64,000 nt of DNA from Bacillus mycoides (GCF_001757995.1 NZ_LXLV01000045.1:1-64000), one strand, 5' to 3'; positions 46,462 to 55,322 are shown, counted from the first letter of the stretch. Notes: generated by a model from the sequence alone, not told the origin. Numbers and translations are program-made.

Positions 46462-46507
46462 ATTCAATTTCCTACTAAAAAATCCCGGGTATAATTCTCC
46501 TTCTTCC

Positions 46508-47713
46508 CTATCCCTGATTCCTCTGCGCCTCCCTAAACTCTTCCTTCACCTTCTCTAACAACCCTTCTTCCGTAATTAATCGATACGCCGTATTCGCTAA
46601 TGCTTTTGCCGATGTAATTAACGCTTTATCTCCTAGTTCTGAACGTGCTGCTTCTCTAAATTCATTCGTATGTGCAATTAAGTCATCTGGGCCGATTTTA
46701 ATGTACGGGTGAATGGTCGGTACGACTTGGCTTACGTTTCCTGCATCGGTTGAACCGATACCAAGTCGTTCTTTACGGTTTACATCTTCACCTAGTAACT
46801 CTAGTTCTTCAGCTACGATGTCGTTATATGTTTTTGTTACGAGTAATTCATCGATTTCATTTTGGAATTGATGGATTTTTACTTTTGCACCTGTTGCTAA
46901 TGCTGCTCCCTCTGCGATGTTTCTTACTTTTTCTGTTACTTCCGCACATCTTTTTCTCGTTGCTGCGCGGATGAAGAACCTCGCTGCAGCGTAGTCAGGA
47001 ATAATATTAGGTGCTTTGCCGCCTTCTGTAATGACGCCATGAATTTTCACATCTGATGGGAGTTGTTGGCGAAGTGCATTAATACTGTTATACAGCTGGA
47101 TAATCGCATCTAATGCGTTAATTCCTTCTTCAGGTGAAGCTGCGGCGTGAGCTGTTTTACCGTAAAAATGAAAATCAAGTGGATCGACTGCTAGTGATGG
47201 ACTCGTCGTCGCTGTTTTTCCGCTCGGATGAATCATAAGCGCCGCATCAATGTTTTTAAATAAACCAGCTTTTACATAACTCGATTTTGCGCTACCATTA
47301 GGCCCGCCCTCTTCTGCTGGTGTTCCGAACACGACAACTTCTCCGCCGATTTCCTCAAGCGTTTCTGATAACGCGATTGCTGCCGCAACGCTAATTGTGC
47401 CAATTAAATTGTGACCACACGCATGACCAAGTCCTGGTAAAGCATCATACTCAGCTAAAAATGCGATAACTGGTCCTTTTTTCCCTGAACTTTTCCGTGC
47501 GATAAAACCTGTTTCATGACCAGCTATGTTATGTTGCAATTGAAAACCAGCACTACCTAGCAATAAACTTAACGTTCTTGATGCGTAAAATTCTTGGTTA
47601 CCAATCTCTGGATTCGCATGAATATTATGACTTGTTTCTATGTACTTTTCCTTATTTCTTTCTATACTCTCTTCAATCGTTTTTCTTTGTGACGTTACTC
47701 CTGTCGCTCCCAT
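46508..47713 (-). CDS. M20-family amidohydrolase under S-box control
   Basis: About 401 residues from the ATG at 47713 (GGAGGAAG 6 nt upstream). The frame continues upstream through the terminator repeats but that part is not coding. M20D motifs: VIAFLAEYDALPGLGHACGHNLIG (metal ligands His/Asp, Cys-Gly-His), VVVFGTPAEEGGPNGSAK, MIHPSGKTATT, HAAASPEEGINALD and GSTDAGNVSQVVPTIHPYIKIG. Related enzymes hydrolyse N-acyl amino acids or p-aminobenzoyl-glutamate. The SAM riboswitch upstream suggests release of a sulfur amino acid from an N-acyl or conjugated form. The substrate is inference. Confidence 0.88.
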   Translation of the reverse strand: MGATGVTSQRKTIEESIERNKEKYIETSHNIHANPEIGNQEFYASRTLSLLLGSAGFQLQHNIAGHETGFIARKSSGKKGPVIAFLAEYDALPGLGHACGHNLIGTISVAAAIALSETLEEIGGEVVVFGTPAEEGGPNGSAKSSYVKAGLFKNIDAALMIHPSGKTATTSPSLAVDPLDFHFYGKTAHAAASPEEGINALDAIIQLYNSINALRQQLPSDVKIHGVITEGGKAPNIIPDYAAARFFIRAATRKRCAEVTEKVRNIAEGAALATGAKVKIHQFQNEIDELLVTKTYNDIVAEELELLGEDVNRKERLGIGSTDAGNVSQVVPTIHPYIKIGPDDLIAHTNEFREAARSELGDKALITSAKALANTAYRLITEEGLLEKVKEEFREAQRNQG

Positions 47714-47734
47714 TTTTCTTCCTCCTTTTATTTT

Positions 47735-47829
47735 CACGTAAAAAAGCCTCTTTCTAAAAGATAGAAAGAGGCTTCTGTATATACAGAAGCCTCTTTCTAA
47801 AAGATAGAAAGAGGCTTCTGTATATACAG
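47735..47829 (-). terminator. Exactly duplicated riboswitch terminator
   Basis: A 43-bp unit (47744-47786) is repeated without change at 47787-47829. Each unit contains GCCTCTTTCTA and TAGAAAGAGGC arms. In the minus-strand transcript the first copy extends with CTGTATATACAG sequences into a stem of about 25 bp but has no following U run. The second copy is followed by TTTTTTACG and is the functional terminator. The array sits between the SAM aptamer and the M20 start codon. Confidence 0.9.
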
Positions 47830-47844
47830 TCAAAATGAGCTTCT

Positions 47845-47947
47845 TTCTTATCTTTCAAGTTACCTTGCTGGAATTGGCACAGTATTCATAAAGAATCCGC
47901 TGCCGAGGTATCGTAGGGCCAGTCCCTCCACCTCTCGTGATAAGAAT
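47845..47947 (-). ncRNA. SAM-I riboswitch (S-box) aptamer
   Basis: On the minus strand: P1 arm TTCTTATC, then ACGAGAGGTGGAGGGACTGGCCC, GATACCTCGGCAGC, GTGCCAATTCCAGCAAGG and the closing GATAAGAA. These are the conserved S-box blocks in order, with P1 at 47940-47947 and 47845-47852. When SAM binds, downstream terminator formation is favoured and the M20 amidohydrolase gene is turned off, so the gene is expressed when methionine/SAM is scarce. Confidence 0.95.
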
Positions 47948-48022
47948 TTTCATAAAATTATATTAAATTATTTTTTATTCTAAATTCATTCCGATTAAAA
48001 GTCAAGGAATTCCTATCCGAAT

Positions 48023-50302
48023 TTACCGAATATCTAAAAATCCTTTTAATACACCAATTGTCTCCGGTGCTTGTAGTCTTGCACATATGTACGGAAATTC
48101 CGTACTACCTTCAAATATCATTTGAGATGTGAGCGGTGCTCCTGCCCAAAAGATTTCATCATCAATTACTATAAACGGGAACGCTTTGTTTTGCCTTTGT
48201 AACTTTATATTTTTTAATGGAACTGGTCCGTCACTATATACCGTTACTTGTGCATTCGTACGCATTAACGCTTGCCATACTCGTTTATCTACTTGCTTCG
48301 TACTTGGAAGTGAAATGACAATTTTTCGTTTCGCAGCTAAAATATCTTTTAATAGCCCTTTCGGCTCCTCAAGATTCATTTCCATAAACCAGCGTAAACG
48401 TTTCGAAATTTTCCGCTCCCACAATTGTCTTGATGTCGTGCGATCATACACATCTCCGTGACGTTCTATATGAGCTGTTAATTGTGATAACGCTTGTTTC
48501 CTCGAAAGATTTTTACGCATATAATGGCAATCTGATAATTGAATGAACTTCCCTCTCGCTCTCGTTACTGCTACATTGACGAGGCGATGGTTTTTATGAT
48601 CAAAGAATAACACACCAGGACGTTCCTGCGGATAACTATCAACCGTATCAAAGATCAACATATCTCTTTCAGAACCTTGAAACTTATGAACTGTTGCCGC
48701 TAATACTGGTATGTTTTGATATTTCGTTCTCTGCAACATTTCTCTAATACACGTTGATAAAAAGCGCGACTGCGCCCTGTAAGGTGTAACTACACCGATA
48801 GATTGAACACCATCTAACAGTCCGATTAAAATCATTTGCATCGCTACTAAACCAGACATAATATTAAAACGCGAACCGGAAGCAGCGTCTTTTAAAGAAA
48901 ATGCTCCCATTAAGCTCGTATCAAATAAAACACTCGCCTCATTTGCGAACGGTTGTAGTTGCGCAAGTTCTTTACGCTCTGAAACAGACGGATGATCGTA
49001 CACTCTATTTTTATAAATAAATGAATTCGTAAACTTCGATATATCCGCATGCATACGTCTTTGTTCCTGCAACATAAAAAGGTTGGGATGTGCTTCTGAT
49101 TTATTTACAGAATCAACAATCCCTGCATGATAAAACATATCTTCGCCAAGCCATTTTCGAACGAGTTCATGGTTTGCCATCGCAATCGGAGGCAATTGTA
49201 AAAAGTCGCCACAAACGACAATACGTTTTCCAAGTGAAGCTGCTAATGCGATTTGCGGAACATAAGCCATACTTACTTCATCTACGACAACTAAATCAAA
49301 TGTACGCTCATAAATAAGTGAATCAATGGCACATTTCGATAAAGTCGCACCGATTACTTTCGCATTTTCAATGTATTCTTTTTCTACTTCTTTAATTTTC
49401 GCTTTTTGCTTTCGAAGATCACTTTCAATCTCTTGTATACGCTTCTTATCAGCAGAAGTCGCTTTATATGATAAAATCTTTTCACGAAGATCTTGTCGTG
49501 TCTCTTCTAAATAGAGTCTTTCTTCTCCCCAAGATCCGTTCGTCGTTTCAACTAACTTCGACGCAAGTAACGTTTCATGATTTCGTATATGTTCATGTTG
49601 ACTAAAACCGTAACGAACAATTTCGCCAGGTGTCCATTTCTTTTTCTTCTCAATTTGCTTCGTTACTTCACTCATTAATACGTCCACAGCCGCATTACTA
49701 TGAGCTAGCACAAGTACCGATTTTCCTTTTTGATAATGAGCAGAAATAATACGCGATAAATTGTAAGACTTCCCTGTTCCCGGTGGTCCCCACACGTACG
49801 TTGTCGGATTGTAAAAAGAACGATACGCCAATTCATTTTTCGTATTTTTCATCTTCTCAATATGCTTCGGACTACTCGTCCCATCAACAAGACGCTTTAT
49901 ACGATTACGTTTCAACTTATCTTTATGCGCCTCTTTCAATCGCTCTTGCAGCTGCTCTAAAAGTTGCCACGGCTCACTATATAACACAGCTTCTCTTATT
50001 TCACCTTGTATATAATCATTTAATTTCAGTTCTATTTCTAATCCATGTACAGATAATACTTCCCCTGTCGCTTCCTCACCATCGAACTCAATTCGAATTG
50101 GTGAACCTTCAGGTAAGCTTACTTCCGAAATAAGCTGAAATACGTATACTGTACTTTCATAATCTGTATATAAAAAACGACCGTTAATGATAGAAATTTT
50201 ACTACCACCTATCGTCTTCCAATGTTTAATTTCATACGCTAATGCATAATGCCACTCTTTCATCGTTTCCGATAATGAAGGAGTCTGAGTAGTTGTATTC
50301 AT
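48023..50302 (-). CDS. UPF1-like SF1 helicase with a C-terminal PLD-like module
   Basis: About 759 residues from the ATG at 50302 (AAGGAG 8 nt upstream). An N-terminal beta domain is followed by an SF1 helicase of the DNA2/NAM7 type: Walker A YVWGPPGTGKSYN, VLVLAHSNAAVDVLM, Walker B FDLVVVDEVSMA, GDFLQLPP, EQRRM, GVVTPYRAQ, ATVHKFQGSERDMLIFDTV and LVNVAVTRAR, with a charged coiled coil near residues 270-315. The last ~110 residues resemble a phospholipase D-type domain (FPFIVIDDEIFWAGAPL) but lack the HxK part of the HKD motif. It could act on RNA or DNA. The stand-alone gene has no operon partner. Confidence 0.85.
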   Translation of the reverse strand: MNTTTQTPSLSETMKEWHYALAYEIKHWKTIGGSKISIINGRFLYTDYESTVYVFQLISEVSLPEGSPIRIEFDGEEATGEVLSVHGLEIELKLNDYIQGEIREAVLYSEPWQLLEQLQERLKEAHKDKLKRNRIKRLVDGTSSPKHIEKMKNTKNELAYRSFYNPTTYVWGPPGTGKSYNLSRIISAHYQKGKSVLVLAHSNAAVDVLMSEVTKQIEKKKKWTPGEIVRYGFSQHEHIRNHETLLASKLVETTNGSWGEERLYLEETRQDLREKILSYKATSADKKRIQEIESDLRKQKAKIKEVEKEYIENAKVIGATLSKCAIDSLIYERTFDLVVVDEVSMAYVPQIALAASLGKRIVVCGDFLQLPPIAMANHELVRKWLGEDMFYHAGIVDSVNKSEAHPNLFMLQEQRRMHADISKFTNSFIYKNRVYDHPSVSERKELAQLQPFANEASVLFDTSLMGAFSLKDAASGSRFNIMSGLVAMQMILIGLLDGVQSIGVVTPYRAQSRFLSTCIREMLQRTKYQNIPVLAATVHKFQGSERDMLIFDTVDSYPQERPGVLFFDHKNHRLVNVAVTRARGKFIQLSDCHYMRKNLSRKQALSQLTAHIERHGDVYDRTTSRQLWERKISKRLRWFMEMNLEEPKGLLKDILAAKRKIVISLPSTKQVDKRVWQALMRTNAQVTVYSDGPVPLKNIKLQRQNKAFPFIVIDDEIFWAGAPLTSQMIFEGSTEFPYICARLQAPETIGVLKGFLDIR

Positions 50303-50445
50303 AAAATAATCTCCTTCCGTCTCCCCAAACATACTTTCTCACTATACCATATAACACTCTAAAATTTGTAAGGTTTTTATCTTGCTTATTTTCTTAATTT
50401 TCAATATTATTTTACATATAAAATTTTCAGAAAGAAGGATTGCAC

Positions 50446-50838
50446 ATGCCAGTTAGAAGAATTGAACACGTAGGACTTATGGTTGCAGATTTAGAAACAT
50501 CTATTTCATTTTATGAAAAAGTAGTCGGTTTACAGCTCATTAAACGTATGGGACATCCAAACCCAAACTTAAAACTCGCTTTTTTAGGCGTAGAAGAATC
50601 AAAGGAAACGATACTCGAACTAATTGAAGGTTATAACTCTTCTCTTCCAGCAGAAGGAAAAGTACATCACATTTGCTTTAAAGTGGATTCATTAGAAGAT
50701 GAAATCAAAAGACTAGAAAGCCACAAAGTAACATTTTTACTAGGTGAAGAAATCGAAACATTGCCAGATGGAACACGTTACATATTCTTCGCTGGCCCTG
50801 ATGGAGAATGGATTGAATTTTTTGAGACGGAGAGATAA
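50446..50838 (+). CDS. VOC family protein (glyoxalase-like)
   Basis: About 130 residues from the ATG at 50446 (AGAAGGA upstream). Two beta-alpha-beta-beta-beta repeats: RRIEHVGLMVADLETSISFYEKVVGLQLIKRMGHPN and KVHHICFKVDSLEDEIKRLESHKVTFLLGEEIETLPDGTRYIFFAGPDGEWIEFFE. Metal-ligand positions His (EHVGLMV), Glu (ILELIEG), His (VHHICF) and Glu (GEWIEFFE) are all present, as in glyoxalase I and methylmalonyl-CoA epimerase. Substrate unknown. Confidence 0.9.
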   Translation: MPVRRIEHVGLMVADLETSISFYEKVVGLQLIKRMGHPNPNLKLAFLGVEESKETILELIEGYNSSLPAEGKVHHICFKVDSLEDEIKRLESHKVTFLLGEEIETLPDGTRYIFFAGPDGEWIEFFETER

Positions 50839-50868
50839 AAAAAGAGCCGGAATTCCGGCTCTTTTTTT
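50839..50868 (+). terminator. Terminator of the VOC gene
   Basis: AAAAAGAGCCGGAA directly meets TTCCGGCTCTTTTT right after the stop codon, a 14-bp palindrome. Confidence 0.85.
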
Positions 50869-50983
50869 ATTACAAGTATAAATCATCAATAATGTAACGT
50901 ATATTCCAGTTCCTCACACAATAAAATGGAGGAAAACTGAACTCCACTCAGTTTTATTAATAAGCATTGAGTTAGGGGATAAA

Positions 50984-51307
50984 ATGATGAATATAGTCTT
51001 TATCTTTGTTTTTTGGGTGCTTATACTATTTCCCATGCTTTATATAATCCTGATAAAGAAGTGGAATATAAAAGTAGCCGCCGTATTTGTTGGAAGGATC
51101 CTATTAAGCATTGTCTTTTTCATAAATGGAATGGTGTTAGGACTGCAACGCAATTGGATAGATCCTCCCTATGAAAAAGAGTGGGATTTCTTTATAAAGT
51201 CTTTGCTAAACGGGAAAACTGAAGCACTTTTACACTTGTTACTTCTAATTATTATCGTTACATTCGACTTAATAGTTATATTCCATTATAGAAATAAGAA
51301 GAAATAG
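50984..51307 (+). CDS. Hypothetical small membrane protein, 107 aa
   Basis: Three hydrophobic helices (IVFIFVFWVLILFPMLYIILI, KVAAVFVGRILLSIVFFINGMVLGL, LLHLLLLIIIVTFDLIVIFHY) with a Trp/charged loop NWIDPPYEKEWDFFIKSLLNGKTE and a basic tail. TTAGGGGATAAA precedes the ATG. No recognised family. Confidence 0.6.
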   Translation: MMNIVFIFVFWVLILFPMLYIILIKKWNIKVAAVFVGRILLSIVFFINGMVLGLQRNWIDPPYEKEWDFFIKSLLNGKTEALLHLLLLIIIVTFDLIVIFHYRNKKK

Positions 51308-51344
51308 ATGTTCCCCTATTTCTTTCCTTACTGGTATATCACCA

Positions 51345-51435
51345 CATGCCCATAAACTTAAGAAATTGGTAGTTCCCCAAAACGAAGAAAATTTTCGTTT
51401 TAGGGATACTTCAAAATATTAGCTTGATGGACATG
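51345..51435. mobile_element. 91-bp miniature element with IS231-like ends
   Basis: Left end CATGCCCATAAACTTAAGAA and right end TTAGCTTGATGGACATG are imperfect inverted repeats of the kind found at IS231 (IS4-family) termini in the B. cereus group. The inside holds an 11-bp hairpin (CCAAAACGAAGAAAATTTTCGTTTTAGG) and no coding sequence. It looks like a MITE/MIC derivative. Further fragments with similar ends (CTTGATGGG) are seen near 53150 and 53345. Confidence 0.5.
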
Positions 51436-51493
51436 GGGACGATCCATTAAAATACAATTCCGCTAGAAATTTCCGCTCTATTTTCTCTTTTAT

Positions 51494-52801
51494 TTATGAT
51501 AGTTGATTAACAACACTTTCTAAAAATTTGTCTACCTTTTCTTTTAATGTATCCGGTGTATGATAACCAATCGTAAATGTAAGTCTTCCATTATAAGAGC
51601 TTGCACCCATTGAAAAGAATGGTGCATACATAATGGGTGATGTCATATACCCGTCCTCAGCTTGAACTTCACCAAACTGAATAGGTTCATCAGCGATCAC
51701 CCCGAAATTTGTCAGTAGCGGCAACGCCATCCCCATCTGTAAAGCCTGTTCGTATTGCTGATTATACATTTCCTTCACCACAGATAGCTTCATTCCTGCC
51801 AGTAGCTCCATTCCTGCTGCTGAAGAAAGACCTGGATTTTGAGACTTTATTTTATCCATTGATTGTTTAATTCGAACGAGAGTCTGATTAAATGATTCAT
51901 CATCCTCCATTTTAATCACTGGCATTTCCATGCCGGATAAGTTGCAAATAGCACCAGTTGTATAATTAGGCAGATATCGACGTAAATCAATTGTTAAACC
52001 GATCATTTTTTCTGCCGTGCGAGGTTCTGCATACACAGTGAAATGTGATAAAGCTCGGAAGTATGCAGTCATGATTACATCATTCAAGGTAGCCTGTTGT
52101 GCTTTTGTCCATTGGGTTAGACGTAGAGATTGCTCATGGCTCAACCGCCGTATGGACATTTGAGGGGATTTATTTTTGTTGGGTTGAGATGGAAAAGACC
52201 ATAACGATGCCTGTTGTTCTTGGTTAGGACGATACGCACTTTTTATGTCCGATATTCCAGCATATTTGAATACATGTGATTGATCTCGAAAACTCTCATT
52301 TCCCTCACTAAATTCCTTTACAATTTGATCCTTAGATCGTCCTAAGGAAAGTTGAGTATAAATTGCTCCAAGCAAATTAATATATTCCTTGACCCCTGCA
52401 CCGTCTGAACATAGATGAGATAATTTCACAACTAACATATCTGTTGTAGTGCCTCGTAATAATTTTGTTTGAACCATAGGCCCCTGGATACGATCACCAG
52501 GTTCCTGAATAAAATCTATGGCCATTATTTCAAGTTCTTGATCATTTCCTTCTGCAAAAAGGCAAATAGGTGAGTTAGTGCCCGATGAATGTTCCTCCCA
52601 GTAAGGAATATCATTTTCTACAAAACGGCTGTTCAAAACCGGCTGCAATTGTAACGTTATCCTTACTGATTGTTCAAGTATTTTCTTTGATATACCTACA
52701 GGAAAATAAAGAACTGCATTAATTTGTTGATCTGCAGAATAAAGACCTAATACATAATTCATTCGATCTTGAGGTGTTACTGAAAACTTTCTTTGTTCCA
52801 T
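51494..52801 (-). CDS. Free-standing condensation-domain / acyltransferase-like protein
   Basis: A 435-residue protein of the chloramphenicol acetyltransferase-like superfamily (NRPS condensation, PapA, alcohol acetyltransferase). The active-site motif HxxxDG is read in VVKLSHLCSDGAGVKEYINLLGAIY (His and Asp near residues 135-139). Further typical blocks are ATLNDVIMTAYFRAL, LTIDLRRYLPNYTTGAICNLSG and the C-terminal TNFGVIADEPIQFGEVQAEDGYMTSPIM..FSMGASSYNGRLTFTIGYH. It has no adenylation or carrier domains and no NRPS neighbours, so it probably transfers an acyl group to a free acceptor. Substrate unknown. Confidence 0.82.
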   Translation of the reverse strand: MEQRKFSVTPQDRMNYVLGLYSADQQINAVLYFPVGISKKILEQSVRITLQLQPVLNSRFVENDIPYWEEHSSGTNSPICLFAEGNDQELEIMAIDFIQEPGDRIQGPMVQTKLLRGTTTDMLVVKLSHLCSDGAGVKEYINLLGAIYTQLSLGRSKDQIVKEFSEGNESFRDQSHVFKYAGISDIKSAYRPNQEQQASLWSFPSQPNKNKSPQMSIRRLSHEQSLRLTQWTKAQQATLNDVIMTAYFRALSHFTVYAEPRTAEKMIGLTIDLRRYLPNYTTGAICNLSGMEMPVIKMEDDESFNQTLVRIKQSMDKIKSQNPGLSSAAGMELLAGMKLSVVKEMYNQQYEQALQMGMALPLLTNFGVIADEPIQFGEVQAEDGYMTSPIMYAPFFSMGASSYNGRLTFTIGYHTPDTLKEKVDKFLESVVNQLS

Positions 52802-53570
52802 AATTCCGTCCCCCTTTTAAGACTTTTTTTGTATAACCTTATTCTCCATATGGTTGTAAATTTTCTTCAAGAGTAAATAATTATTATTTTTTGAATTTTT
52901 TACAAAAGTATCTTTTCCGTACTGGTTCCATTCTTTCCGCGGCTCTTTGTAGGTGATATAACCATTATTTTATTATTATTAATACTTCCTATCTATTCCA
53001 GGAAAATCAAACGAAAATTGATTTAGTTTATGTATATACAAACATTTTATAATGGTGTTTAGGAATTATCAATAAAACAAATAAATTATTTTTATGTCTG
53101 TTAATAAAAACCAATAATATAATACGTTCAGGTGTTACTTCATAATAAAAGGTTGATGGGCATGGAGGACCACCAACCTTTTATCATATTGCTTTAGATG
53201 TTTGTATTCATTATTACATTGTTTACAAATAACTCCTGTTTGCACTTGTATCACCTCATCATTTTCAAACTTCCAAACTAACTAGGTCTTCATAAATAAT
53301 CGTAGAGCTATCAAGTTTTTATTTTGGGGTTATTTTAAAATCTTAGCTTGATGGGTGGAAAAACTCGGCTATTATATGTTCAGACCTTTTTAGAGAGCAT
53401 AAAAAAAACACCCTAAGGTGCCATCCTCCAACTTGAAAATCATATCTATGTATGGAAGAAATTTAGAAAAAACCAATACAAAAGAAAAACTTCTAACTAT
53501 AATAGCTCTTATTGTATTAATTAATTAATTACATATTTCCTCATTTACCGGAAGAAGAATCCCCGTTATA
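52802..53570. other. 770-bp gene-poor region with insertion-sequence scraps
   Basis: AT-rich. AAAAGGTTGATGGGCATGGAGGACCACCAACCTTTT (53147-53182) and ATTTTAAAATCTTAGCTTGATGGGTGG (53332-53358) resemble IS231-type termini. No open frame with a ribosome site was found. A short tail of the condensation gene leader occupies 52802-52850. Confidence 0.4.
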
Positions 53571-53732
53571 TTACTTTCTGATTAGTCTCGTTAAAGCCAT
53601 CCCAAGAAATCCAGCACCCATTCCTATTAGCCATCCAGTTTGGGCACTACCTAACATAGATCCCACTCCTCCACCAAGAAACATGCAACCAACAAATACT
53701 AATCCTCCAATTCCCCAATTCGGCCGTTCCAT
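53571..53732 (-). CDS. Small glycine-rich membrane protein, 53 aa
   Basis: MERPNWGIGGLVFVGCMFLGGGVGSMLGSAQTGWLIGMGAGFLGMALTRLIRK. Two hydrophobic Gly-rich helices (GGLVFVGCMFLGGGVGSMLG; TGWLIGMGAGFLGMAL) and a basic end. GAAAGGG lies about 11 nt before the ATG. It has the look of the many small membrane proteins of this genus and is a plausible real gene that length cut-offs miss. Function unknown. Confidence 0.6.
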   Translation of the reverse strand: MERPNWGIGGLVFVGCMFLGGGVGSMLGSAQTGWLIGMGAGFLGMALTRLIRK

Positions 53733-54247
53733 AGTTCAATCACACCCTTTCAATAAAACATATGCTATTAACTACCTCAACTTTCTTGCATAGGATAGTT
53801 AATTATTTTGCTAGAGATGGTATCTTTATTTGACTTGGGTTCAGTAACTTTCAGAGAATTCAAAAGACGCGGAGATTGACCGATTTGAAGGGATTGCAGG
53901 CGGAGAATTTTATTTTTTTGTACTATAATAACTTACGGGCTGCGGAACAAATTCTTCTTCAACTAACCAGCTAATAAAAGCCTGGAGATTTTCCACAATC
54001 GTGGCTCATCGCCATCAAGTTAAAATACCTCACCCAGTTCTTGTTGTTGCAAGATAAGCAACATATAGTCAATTAAAATAATTTAACAACCCACATTAGA
54101 AAAAAACATCAAGAAAAGACATTCCAAATATGGAACGCCTTCTTTCACTTTATAAAACCATTCACTTAAATCTATTTTCCAAATATACCATTCAACACGC
54201 TGAAATATTCTAATTAACAAAATCACTCATTTAACTAATAAAATTGG
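53733..54247. other. 515-bp region with a gene remnant
   Basis: A minus-strand open tail at 53910-53996 reads VENLQAFISWLVEEEFVPQPVSYYSTKK after an upstream in-frame stop, and has no ribosome site; it is probably the end of a lost gene. Otherwise AT-rich, with nothing supported. Confidence 0.35.
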
Positions 54248-54634
54248 TTAATTGCATAACGCTCTTCTAACTTTTCTTGCAAAAATTAGTGGATCATCAA
54301 CGTCTTCGATATTAACATAAATCAAATTTGGATCATCACATAACCACTCATTGTGTATAGACGAAACTATTATTCCTTGTTTAATAATTGTAGCAACAAA
54401 TTCAGTAACTTCCTTTTGCAAGAGTGCTACCCGGCCTAAGCATAATGCCCGTCCAGTTTTATTATCTCGTGATTCGAATGAGAAGGAAGTTGTTACTCTA
54501 AAACGTTTCCCCAAGATTGTTGCGCGTATTTCATCCCGGTTTATTGTTGCCACGCATTTCCCACCGGCGAATCCTTCTTGGCCACCGATAATTCTTGCAA
54601 ACTGTTGACAAATTGATTCCTCATTAATCGCCAT
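54248..54634 (-). CDS. DUF1259 (LppY/LpqO-like) domain protein
   Basis: About 128 residues. CQQFARIIGGQEGFAGGKCVATINRDEIRATILGKRFRVTTSFSFESRDNKTGRALCLGRVALLQKEVTEFVATIIKQGIIVSSIHNEWLCDDPNLIYVNIEDVDDPLIFARKVRRAL is a complete DUF1259 domain. No signal peptide, unlike the mycobacterial lipoproteins LppY/LpqO. The conserved HN.W (His in SSIHNEWLCDDP) could be a functional residue. The first ATG (54646) abuts the GGGGGG tract, so I prefer the ATG at 54634. Function unknown. Confidence 0.75.
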   Translation of the reverse strand: MAINEESICQQFARIIGGQEGFAGGKCVATINRDEIRATILGKRFRVTTSFSFESRDNKTGRALCLGRVALLQKEVTEFVATIIKQGIIVSSIHNEWLCDDPNLIYVNIEDVDDPLIFARKVRRALCN

Positions 54635-54840
54635 ACCTTCAATCATCCCCCCTTTTACTGTTAGGTTATGAATGAATACATAGGTCTGAAACGGTAATGA
54701 ATCTATTCTATTATAAAAAAGATGATGGCAATCTAACGAAATCTGTTAGCTCAATTATTCTTGATCATTTGAATTGTTATCAGAGTTTAAATGGTACAGA
54801 ATTTTTTGTTTTATGAACTATAAATTTTTATAAGTAAAAC

Positions 54841-54868
54841 CCCAGAAATCCAAAGGTCTCTGGGGCTT
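54841..54868 (-). terminator. Terminator of the 71-aa membrane protein
   Basis: CCCCAGA and TCTGGGG pair around a short loop, 3 bp from the stop codon, with AAAA on the far side. Confidence 0.65.
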
Positions 54869-54870
54869 CA

Positions 54871-55086
54871 TTATATATTTAGCTCTTTTTGTTTTTTATT
54901 TTGTTTATGTCTATACAGCAATTTTCGACTTATGAGAGAAATCAGTAATAAGATCAGTATTAGTACGAAAAGTTGCATAAATGATAAATCAAAATATTTA
55001 GCACCTGTAACAATTAAAAGTGTAGAAATCGTACCTTTTACAATGAAAAAAATAATAATCCATAATCCGCCTTTTTTCCAGTTCAT
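54871..55086 (-). CDS. Small membrane protein, 71 aa
   Basis: MNWKKGGLWIIIFFIVKGTISTLLIVTGAKYFDLSFMQLFVLILILLLISLISRKLLYRHKQNKKQKELNI. Two transmembrane helices and a basic cytoplasmic tail. GAAAGGG lies about 9 nt before the ATG and a terminator follows. Similar small proteins are often annotated as hypothetical in Bacillus; function unknown. Confidence 0.6.
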   Translation of the reverse strand: MNWKKGGLWIIIFFIVKGTISTLLIVTGAKYFDLSFMQLFVLILILLLISLISRKLLYRHKQNKKQKELNI

Positions 55087-55322
55087 TTTTATATTACCCT
55101 TTCCTACGTTTAAATTCTTAAATGGGACACCTTAATAGAAATCTATTATATTAATAAAAAAGTAAACTTTTTCACAAAAATCATGTCCAATTACATGTGA
55201 CGACTTCATAATAAATGAAAATGATATTCAGTGTCAATTTTATTGACTATTTGAATACCTATTTTTCACCTCAATCTCTTTCCACTTCGTTTCTTACAGG
55301 CAATGAACTCTTTTCTTCAAAC

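Noticed and set aside
47714-47833. N-terminal extension of the M20 amidohydrolase frame
   Set aside because: The extension translates the duplicated terminator and has no ribosome site; GGAGGAAG before the ATG at 47713 gives the true start.
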